Shown: piece by piece, positions 56,030-64,000 of the stretch
Position numbering within the stretch: the first letter of the stretch is position 1
How the letters are laid out: every line of letters begins with the position of its first letter
Assembly: GCF_950295315.1 (NCBI RefSeq)
Contig: NC_080164.1
Coordinates: 59,800,003-59,864,002, forward strand
Direction: 5' to 3'
Source of the DNA: Erinaceus europaeus
Lineage: Eukaryota > Chordata > Mammalia > Eulipotyphla > Erinaceidae
Length of the DNA: 64,000 nucleotides
Translations under genes and position numbers: made by a program
The notes under the pieces: generated by a model
Told to the model about the DNA's origin: nothing
The model's database searches: none
The model's input: the letters and a program-made list of their open reading frames with translations, nothing else

Positions 56030-56839
56030 GAAAGGTCTCACCCTAGTAATGAGGGTGAAGGGTTGACATTCCATGCCTAATGTCTCTGGACATAGTCTGA
56101 AGTGAAGCATTTTGAAGTGGTACTCGTTGTGTTGATTAGGCTGGGATCTGCAGATGCAATATCATTTAGTATGAATTAAGAGAAGCATGCAGGAGAGTGA
56201 GCCCCACTCTAGAGGTTCCAGGACTGGGGAAATATAGGCTCTATAGAGGAATCAGGAGGTTCCTGCTGTCTTAGGGTTAAGAAGACAATAGATAGTTATT
56301 GCTATAATCACATTATTTGGCAATTGGGTTAACTTTGAAAAATTCCTTTGTTAGGACTTGCTGTATCATACACAACATCACTATAATTTATGTCCTTTGA
56401 CATTATTTGTATATAACTGTACCACCGGTTGTTTCTGTTCTCCCTGGTCTAAGAGAGTTAACATATATATTAGAAAGACTCAGTCTGCTTTAAAAGTTTG
56501 AGACACAATCAATTTCCCCCCTCTCATATTAATTAAATAGTGAATAAGGGCAAGAGACGGGCATACTTTAATGATGACTCTTTAGTCACTATCATGCCAC
56601 CATATCATCTGGGGCTCTATTTGGAGATTCCTGAGATCCCCAAATAGACATGATGGGCCTAGATCTCAAATAAATCCCTCTCTCCATTGTTACTTGGTCA
56701 TCACTATCAGGAACAACAAAATAGACCCCTTTATGGGCCTCCATAGGACCTTGCCCTGAACTTGAATCAACAATGGTAGAGAATGTTCCATCCTCCGAAG
56801 GGAGGATAGACAACATACTCTATGCTACGCTTGAGGAAG
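56030..56839 (-). mobile_element. Family X retroposon, upstream part, cut by gap
   Basis: 'aaggtctcaccctagtaatg', 'tctctggacatagtctgaag', 'aagcatgcaggagagtgagc' and 'gatagttattgctataatca' match the right part of the 24-kb copy, in the same orientation. It then continues into sequence absent there ('tctatttggagattcctgag', 'cactatcaggaacaacaaaa') up to the Ns. Confidence 0.7.
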
Positions 56840-57039
56840 NNNNNNNNNNNNNNNNNNNNNNNNNNNNNNNNNNNNNNNNNNNNNNNNNNNNNNNNNNNNN
56901 NNNNNNNNNNNNNNNNNNNNNNNNNNNNNNNNNNNNNNNNNNNNNNNNNNNNNNNNNNNNNNNNNNNNNNNNNNNNNNNNNNNNNNNNNNNNNNNNNNNN
57001 NNNNNNNNNNNNNNNNNNNNNNNNNNNNNNNNNNNNNNN
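56840..57039. other. Assembly gap, 200 N
   Basis: Exactly 200 undetermined bases; the true length is unknown. Frames crossing it are meaningless. Confidence 1.
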
Positions 57040-57184
57040 ATTATACTTTGATGATAGGTGTGGTTTGATATCATATTTGAAGAGAAGAGAACATGTATTT
57101 CTAAAATGTTTATAATCTTGTAAACCAAGTTCACCTCAAAAACATAAAATAATAAATTATTAGGATAGAGAATAAAACAAAACT

Positions 57185-57432
57185 TAGACTGGGTGTGGTA
57201 TATTATACCAAAGTAAAGGACTCTGGGGAAGCAGGGAGAGGAAAGGGTGGAGGGAATCTTGAGCTCCTGTTGTAGAAGATGGGAGGTCTGGCTTCTGTAA
57301 TTGCTTTTCGCATAGACATGGGCATTGACAGGTGGGTCCACTTTCCCAGCCTGTTTCTATCTTTCCCTAGTGGCACAGGACTCTGGAGAGGTGAGGTTCT
57401 AGACATATTGGTGAGGTCTTCTGCCCAGGGAA
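57185..57432. mobile_element. LINE-1 3'UTR piece (plus) and family X piece (minus)
   Basis: 57,185-57,265 resembles the L1 3'UTR ('ttataccaaagtaaaggact'). 57,268-57,432 is family X complement ('gatgggaggtctggcttctg', 'tatctttccctagtggcaca', 'tctgcccagggaagtcag'). Confidence 0.65.
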
Positions 57433-57559
57433 GTCAGAACTTTCTATTTTTATTGGTATCAGAAAATACAAGATAATTAGAAGTAAGAATTTTTAAGTGT
57501 GAAATTTATGTGTGTAAAGCTACAGAAGTCACTAATGAGGGGAAATTAAAGAGGATAAA

Positions 57560-57700
57560 TATGGTGGAGGCTAGATGGCATAATGGTTATGCAAACAGAT
57601 TCTCATGCCTGAGGCTCCAAAGTCCCAGGTTCAATTCCCCGCACCACCATAAGCCAGAGATGAACAGTGCTCTGGTAAAAAAAAATAAATAAATAAAAGG
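57560..57700 (+). mobile_element. tRNA-SINE class C
   Basis: 'agatggcataatggttatgc', 'ctcatgcctgaggctccaaa', 'accaccataagccagagatg' and an A-rich tail. Confidence 0.9.
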
Positions 57701-57873
57701 ATAAATGAACAAAAAGTATACTTTGTGGATTGAAAGTTCATCTATTGTTAAAATTTTGCTCTCTATAAGTTGTTCTATAGTTAACAATACAATTACAAAA
57801 AATCCAAAGAGACTTTTTATTAAAATTTGAAATAAATATCTTCCTGATTTATACAGAAAAGAAAAAGATATTT

Positions 57874-58280
57874 TGTTGGTATGCTTTAAAAACCCCTTCT
57901 GTTTCATTTGGTTTAATCCCCCCTGCATTCTATTTACATAACACTGTATTCTATTTACATAACCTCTGTTAACAAGCACCACCTTCCCTCCAGGGCATTG
58001 GTGGTTTAGTGGTAGAATTCTCACCTGCTCCGCTCCCTCTCCTTGTCATATCCTGATTTTCACCAGTCACTTTTCTCTCCACCCTCTCTGCTTTTATCCT
58101 GTTCCTACCCTACTGGGCTAGTATATTTATAAGGACAAGATTGTTTGTAGTAGTTAGTTTAGTTTAGCTCGGCTTAGATTGTGCTGCGTCCTGCATGAAT
58201 AATGAGATACTGCGTACAGCTCAACCATGAGTCCCTGGTCATGTATTACCTGCCCGTGAAGCCAGCTGGCGAAAACAACA
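57874..58280 (+). mobile_element. Solo LTR, class II ERV, tRNA-Gly-half family (copy 2)
   Basis: A 407-bp solo LTR with TG...CA ends and the 6-bp TSD 'atattt' at 57,868-57,873 and 58,281-58,286. Same family as 12,518-12,981. Parts in order: 'tgttggtatgc', two 16-base repeats of 'attctatttacataac' (57,927-57,942 and 57,948-57,963), the tRNA-Gly half (57,995-58,029), a TATA-like 'agtatatttataaggac' near 58,120, 'gaataatgaga' where copy 1 has 'gaataaagaga' (polyadenylation signal lost here), and 'gaaaacaaca' at the end. Confidence 0.93.
57995..58029 (+). other. tRNA-Gly-GCC 5'-half-like segment inside LTR
   Basis: Matches the first 35 nt of tRNA-Gly-GCC at about 32 positions, including an A-box-like 'tggtttagtgg'. 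The match runs through the D arm to the anticodon loop, and no acceptor 3' strand or T arm follows. Not a tRNA gene. Confidence 0.9.
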
Positions 58281-58286
58281 ATATTT

Positions 58287-58803
58287 AAACATAAATGTAT
58301 GTAGAAATTTGAAAGTTATGTCAAACATGCTAGAAATGTAGACTATCCTGTGTGATGATGATTTAAGAACAAATGAAGTGATGAATGGAATAAAGGAGAG
58401 CCCCTAAATAAGCCAGTATGTCCTTGATTGACAATTTTATACTTAGATGCCAGATAAATTGAAAGAGGACAAATAAATATCAACAGATATGGCTGGAAAA
58501 ATTCATAAGGAGAAAAAAATAACAACAAATCACAGACTACATTTATTGATTTATGCATCAAAAATATAAACTATTAAAGCCAAAACTTAATAGATTGAAT
58601 TAATGTTAAAAATTCTATAAAAGTATGAGTAAGCTTAAGTAAGCTAAGATTGCTTAGGAAAAAATTCATAAATGCAAAAAGTACTGCTTTAAAGAGAAAA
58701 ATGTTGGACTTACACTCCTCATGTAAAATTATTGTTAACAATATGAAAACCCAAGTTTAGATTATATACCTAGTAAATTACTGATAGTGTATGAATAAAA
58801 ATC
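58287..58803. other. Unique AT-rich sequence, no gene seen
   Basis: Nothing recognisable. Confidence 0.5.
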
Positions 58804-59022
58804 AGGGGATTGGGTGGTGGCATTGCTGGTTGAGTACACATGCTACTATATGCAAGGACCTGGGTTTGAGCCCCTAGTCCCTACCTTCAGGGGGAAAGCT
58901 TTGAGGGTGGTGAAGCAGTATTGCAGGTGTCTTTGTGTCTTTCTTCCTTTCTATCTCCCCCATCCCTCTGAATTTCTGGCTGTCTCTATCCAATAAATAA
59001 ATAAAATAATAAAAAATTATAA
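58804..59022 (+). mobile_element. tRNA-SINE class B
   Basis: 'ggggattgggtggtggcatt', 'gggtttgagcccc', 'tcagggggaaagctttgagg', 'tttctggctgtctctatcca' and AATA tail. Confidence 0.9.
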
Positions 59023-59410
59023 AACAAATAAATAAAACAATGAAAGCACAACCCAAATAAAATGAGCTAAAAAGTCTCTGGGTGAGGGCAGATGTTCAGC
59101 TTCCTGAGGAGGTAGGGGGAGGGAGGGACACAGACCTTTAGTGGTGTTTTTTTTTTTAAAAAAAAAAAGAAGAAATGACAATAATTAAAAAATGTATTGT
59201 CCAATAACCTGTGAAATTACTTAATATTTTAGTTGTCATAGAAATGCAAATTAGAATAAAAAATGAGAAATAATTTTTACATGAAGTGTGGCTCAGAGGG
59301 ATGTGTGTCTCTTCTGCATTTAAGAGGGTTTTCTAAGCTGATATAATATTGTATCTCAACTGCTATTTAATTTGGTGCATATATCAAGATGATCAAATTA
59401 TACATTGAAA

Positions 59411-59525
59411 CTTAAAATCATTTATTTATTAATGATAGACAGGGGAGAGAGAGAGAGAGGGATAAACCAGAACATCACTCTGACACATGTGATACTAGAG
59501 AGCCTTATCTCCCATGCCACTCAAA
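59411..59525 (-). mobile_element. tRNA-SINE class D, truncated
   Basis: 'catttatttattaatgatag', GA run, 'agaacatcactctgacacat'. Confidence 0.7.
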
Positions 59526-60734
59526 TAATATGCTCAGCTCTAAACACACCTGTGTCAAGATGTGCATACTCCAGTTTGTTGGATGAATGATAGAAAACAT
59601 TTACACCTCATTCAGATTTCTTCTAGAACTTTTTTTTAATGGAAGTTTAATTAAAGTGCAAGTCTTTTTTCAAGTGTGTCACAGTAGTGGGGTTTATCCT
59701 TTATCTGGTCTCCTTGAAACTTGACTCGTCCATTCCCTTTAGAAGCTACTGATCCTATGCGTAAGCTTTGTGCATGATATTACTTCTTTTATCACTTGGG
59801 CCTAGTTTGTAGTTCTTCAGAAGGTTCTTCACTCTTATCTACAAGGCACATTGAATCCTTTTCATATTTCTCTCCTTCCCTGCAATTTTGGATGATTAGA
59901 ATTTCCAAATAGTTTACAGATGTTTCCTTTCTCTAGATCATTTATAAAAATTAAAATCAGCAGAAGTCCAAGGACTAATTTCACCAGAGCACCAGATAAG
60001 TATGTCCTCAATATATAAGTTTATGTCTATTAACAAGGAAATAGAGAAAAGGAAAGTATCATTTTAAGTAACTGTTGGTGAGAAAGGCTAAAGTTCAGGA
60101 GTGGGGAAAATAGTGTATTTCCAGATTCCATAGTAACAAAGAAATTGCAATTGGAAGTCTGTGTTAAAAGGAAACTATTTGAGGATGATAATTAATAGGT
60201 AAGAATAATCAAGCAAGTCCTGCCTTTAGTTGAGTTATCTACCAGCTGACTAAACAATATTTTTTTTCCTTTAAGAAAATATTTGCCAAGTAGAATTGAG
60301 ATAGAAACATGATCTTTGATTGAATGAGAGAGTTTTTGAAGTGACTAACAGGATACAGGAGGATGAAAGATGTCTGTGGACAGAACTAACAATATGTGAT
60401 GTAATAAAACAGCAACAACCAAATATGGTGTGAATAACACTGGGCCTCAGTTTAATGAAAAATCCTCTTGATAGAACAAAGAGAAGTTGATGGGGGGGAT
60501 GGGGCAGGAAGAGAGTTCTGAATACCCAATCCCTCTATTGTAAACTACAGTAGTTTTCCTAAGGATGCAGATATGGGTTAACTATTATTTCTACAACTAT
60601 ATGTCTATATTTTGATATACTTGCCCCCCCTCCTTTTTAAAGGACCGGTCTTCTCTTCCCTTCCACGGTACACATAACCCTATTACTACATTCAGATGTC
60701 CTCTTTTTCCTCTTCTTTCTCTGGGTCCTGATGG
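59526..60734. other. Unique AT-rich sequence, no gene seen
   Basis: Nothing recognisable. Confidence 0.5.
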
Positions 60735-61285
60735 AGTTTGAGTTCAGAGCCCTCTTATTTTTCCCTTAATACTTCTCCACCACTGGGAGTATGGATCAAA
60801 ATTATTTTTGAGGTGCAAAAGGTAGAAGTTCTGGCTTCTGTAACTGCTTCCCCTGGGCATTGGCAGTCAATCCATATTCCCATCCTTTTTCTGTCTTTCC
60901 CTAGTGTGTTAGGGCTCTGGAGAGGTGAGGTAGCAGTACACATTGGTGAAGTCATCTATACAGGGAAGTCAGGATGGTGTCATGATAGCATCTGTAAGCA
61001 ACTTGGTGGCTGAAAGGCAGAAAGGTACAAAGGAGAAGAAAAATGGTTAATGATCAGGAACTAAAAAAAGTAGGAACAAAGCATATGAGATTAAGGATAT
61101 TAGGGCGGAAGGATGCTAGGAAGTCCACTTTAGGCATGCTTCTAGGGACCCACGACTATGGTAGTTTTGACTTGAGTTTGATAGCTAACATGAAGTTGGA
61201 TAAAAATTTTGTCTTAAGAAAATGGTATCAGAGTAGAGAAAAGAGCTAGAAAGTTGAATTAGGGCAGACAGTAGCTCCCATTCTA
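60735..61285 (-). mobile_element. Family X retroposon
   Basis: 'gaagttctggcttctgtaac', 'tgtctttccctagtgtgtta', 'gtgtcatgatagcatctgta' and 'tttgagttt...atagctaacatga' follow the order of the 24-kb copy, with more divergence. Confidence 0.75.
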
Positions 61286-61519
61286 AATATATATATATGT
61301 ATATAATTAGAATGAACTATTTACCCCCATCCACCTGACCACCTGACCCAGTGCATATGTATATATCACAGGCTCATAGTCATTCTCCATTCACAGCAAC
61401 ACATAAATTATCTTTATAAAAATAATTCATCATAAATTTGAATATTGTCACTTTATTGACTTCTTATAACCTAAATATAAACATCCTGAGTCTTTATTGT
61501 GTCATAGAAAGCTCATCTT

Positions 61520-61652
61520 AGGATGGGGCTAGGTAGTAGAATGGTTATGCAAAGAGACTCTCATGCCTGAGGTTCCAAAGTCCCAGATTCAATCCTCTGT
61601 GCCACCATAAACCAGCGCTGCTCAGTGCTCTGGTTTTAAAAAAAAAAAGTCC
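61520..61652 (+). mobile_element. tRNA-SINE class C
   Basis: 'ggggctaggtagtagaatgg', 'ctcatgcctgaggttccaaa', 'gccaccataaaccagcgctg' and an A run. Confidence 0.9.
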
Positions 61653-61985
61653 ACCATGATTTATTTTAAGTAATAGTTTCCATACCCTAGTCAAGCTAAA
61701 CTTTCATGGTTATTTTGAGCTGTTTTCTATAGTCCAAATTCATATTGTGAATTGTTTTCCCTGATGCCTTAGCCAATTCTTTCAAAAACTTGTCTATTTT
61801 CTTATCTGAGGTACCATAAACTCCAGGATAGCAGTATATAGCTTATAAACTATATAATTTGATTTACCTGAGAACATTGGTATATTAAAGTATTATTATT
61901 TATATTTCAGTATATAAAATATGTCCAGCATGTTAAAGTATCCCTCTATTTTTTCTTCATTTAAAACTTTTAAAATTAAGTTCAT
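61653..61985. other. Unique AT-rich sequence, no gene seen
   Basis: Nothing recognisable. Confidence 0.5.
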
Positions 61986-61987
61986 TT

Positions 61988-62163
61988 TAAATTTCATTTA
62001 TTAATTTTATTTTATAGGAGAGAGAGAAGATGAAAGGGGGGAGACAGACACCTGCTGCTCTGCTTCATCACTTGTGAAGTTTTCCCCGCACCAAGTCCTT
62101 AAACACGGGTCTTTGTGCATGGCAATATGTGCACTTAATCAGGTGCACCACTATCCAGCCCCT
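61988..62163 (-). mobile_element. tRNA-SINE class B, shortened
   Basis: T/A-rich left edge, 'gagacagacacctgctgctc', 'gtgcaccactatccagcccc' at the head. Confidence 0.8.
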
Positions 62164-62891
62164 TTTATTTTTTTCTATAAAGAAAAGAAGAATGGTAAAT
62201 CTTTAGACTTATAAAATTCAGCCTTAGGCTTTGAATTTGATTTTATGAGGAAGATTTATACTGGTCAGCTATAGCAAATAGTGGATGCATGGCCATAGAG
62301 TGTGCTGAGACTTTTCAAAGGGGGCTATAGAGACTATAATGTTGTTAAAGAAAATGTACTTGCTCTCTTAATTTAGTGACTACATGACTGAGTTCACTGC
62401 TCTGACAAGAAATATGTCAGAGAAGTTTTCCATGATTGCTATGACATTTAATTTCCATGGAATTTAAAATAGTTCTTCTCATCTTAGTTTCAAAGTTTAT
62501 AGAGACTGATCTGGACATTTTGCTTTTGTCTGAACTGATTATATTGCTTCAAAAAATGGCTGCATTTCCAGCTTTAAAATCTAGAATCCTGATTTAGCCA
62601 AAGAAGAGAAACTGATTCAGTAGGATTTTTATTTAAAGAACAACTTGACCTGATTTTGAAGCTGGGTGAGAAGACCATAATTCTCAATACCAGTTACTAC
62701 CATTGAATGAGTCCTCTAAAACTGGAATCAACAAAAATTTCACAGGAGACTAATGACTATTATTCACAGTTATCTTTTTAGCCATGCCAAATATTTGTGA
62801 TAGAATCTAAGGGGGAAAAAAAATCCACATCATTAGTAAATCCTTACAATCTTCCTTAAAACAGTCAGCTCCTCTATATAATATAGTGATT

Positions 62892-62930
<39 letters not shown>

Positions 62931-64000
62931 CATGAATGTAAACAACATCAAAATATAATTGTTACCAAGGACTTTGGACTTTAGGATCCTGACTTGGCTT
63001 ACTGAGGAGCTAAGTTCTTTCCAGATCACTAAGTTGTATTGTGCATAACATAATAGGAGAAGGGGAAAGCATACAAAAAGAATCTTTATTTGGAAGCAAT
63101 GAAAAACAGATTTTTATTCTTTAGGGCTTAGGAAATTTCAGTTTAGAGGGGAGTGTTACAGCATGTACAGATTAGGCCACAGTGGAACACGCCTTGTGTA
63201 TACTTCTTCATAAGCCCCATGTACAGAAAATGGTTTCCTAGATCCTGCCCAGAGATAGAAATTTTGCTTTAATAAATGGCCCTCTATTGTCTTATCCCAG
63301 GTTGCCTCTCCACTGGGCAATCATACTACCTGATTCAGGCTGTCTCTGGGTTTGTAAAATCTGTGAAGTGATTGTTGAAGTAAATTATAGAAAAACTGCA
63401 GAAATCTTGTGGTAAGATTAGATTCTTTCTTCCCTCCCCTTCTCTAGGGTCTCACTCATAGAATTTTAATTAGGCTAGGATCTCTGACATCATGATCAAG
63501 CAAGTAATCATAATGAGCTATAATACTCTATCAGCTATGAAATTACACTTGCTTTTTCAGTTTGATAATAATGTAACTTCTTTAAAGAAAATATCCCATT
63601 TAACAAATAGTTAGCTTTGGTCTCTGAAAATACGTTGTTCAACGGCAGTAGTTCAGTTCACTCTTTCCCTTATCTAAGCTATTTTTAGAAAATACCTACC
63701 TCACTTAAATTCCCCTATATTTAATGAAATTTATATTACAATGAAAATTTAGCAGCTTAAAACATATTTCTGAGAGCTATCTTCAAAAATTGTCAGAAAC
63801 TTGGGATATGCAGATAATAAATATTTCTAAAAATTCAGATGACTATACATTAATACAAAAAGTGAAGTAGCTGCCACTGTTACTATTTAGGTTAATTCCG
63901 ATTGTCACTTATCTTTCAATAACAGAACAAAACAAGAGATGTATTTGCATAGATAATGTTTGTATTGCTATGTAATTTACTATGCTCAATATGAAACTAG
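62164..64000. other. Unique AT-rich sequence with one A run
   Basis: No gene or named repeat. A run of about 29 A is at 62,896-62,925, followed by no recognisable element 3' end. Confidence 0.5.

Noticed and set aside
56773..57341. Frames of 92-173 codons around 56.8-57.3 kb
   Set aside because: They run through the N gap and have no meaning.
57995..58029. A tRNA-Gly gene
   Set aside because: Only the 5' half is present; T arm and acceptor 3' strand are missing, and it lies inside an LTR.

Overview
This window reads as mammalian, almost certainly hedgehog (Erinaceidae; Erinaceus or Atelerix), non-genic DNA. It is AT-rich, has no host exon, promoter or structural RNA gene that I can support, and is built from repeats. 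The lineage call rests on the tRNA-derived SINEs, whose body carries a stretch reading like 'cctgcaggggagtcgc' and ends in a (CAA)-rich segment plus (AATA)n tail, and on a Vingi-clade non-LTR retrotransposon, a clade reported among mammals only from hedgehogs. A 200-base run of N (56,840-57,039) marks a draft-assembly gap.

Layout. 1-12 kb: mostly unique AT-rich sequence with scattered SINEs, two long pyrimidine tracts and an 81-bp Vingi tail fragment (5.05 kb). 12.5-13 kb: a solo LTR on the minus strand. 13-19 kb: an old LINE-1 broken by SINEs, and an unrelated solo LTR (19 kb). 20-27 kb: SINEs, LINE-1 3' ends and two copies of a poly(A)-terminated retroposon family that I call family X. 27.3-28.4 kb: a 5'-truncated Vingi element with a 13-bp target-site duplication (TSD) and a (GAA)n tail about 45 units long. 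28.7-38 kb: SINEs, a second pyrimidine tract and low-copy sequence. 38.2-44.3 kb: a near full-length but decayed LINE-1 on the minus strand with a 15-bp TSD, itself carrying a SINE and a family X insertion. 48.7-51.0 kb: a compact non-autonomous class II (betaretrovirus-like) LTR element with both LTRs, a Lys-type primer-binding site, a polypurine tract, a 6-bp TSD and a 259-codon open reading frame unlike any retroviral gene I know. 54.8-56.8 kb: a LINE ORF1-like coiled-coil remnant and family X up to the gap. 57.9-58.3 kb: a plus-strand solo LTR of the same family as the 12.5-kb copy. 58.3-64 kb: SINEs, another family X copy and unique AT-rich DNA.

How the parts relate. LINE-1 supplied the poly(A)-type machinery that fits the SINEs and family X (long TSDs, A-rich tails). 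Vingi is a separate, non-poly(A) lineage. The two class II LTR families share related LTR ends. The most striking observation is that both solo LTRs of one family carry, at the same internal position, the first 31 nucleotides of tRNA-Gly-GCC. The second is the 2.4-kb LTR element, which keeps all cis signals but replaces gag-pol-env with a novel hydrophobic-plus-repeat reading frame.

All family calls come from reading alone; no database search or alignment program was run. SINE class letters (A to E) and 'family X' are labels local to this report.
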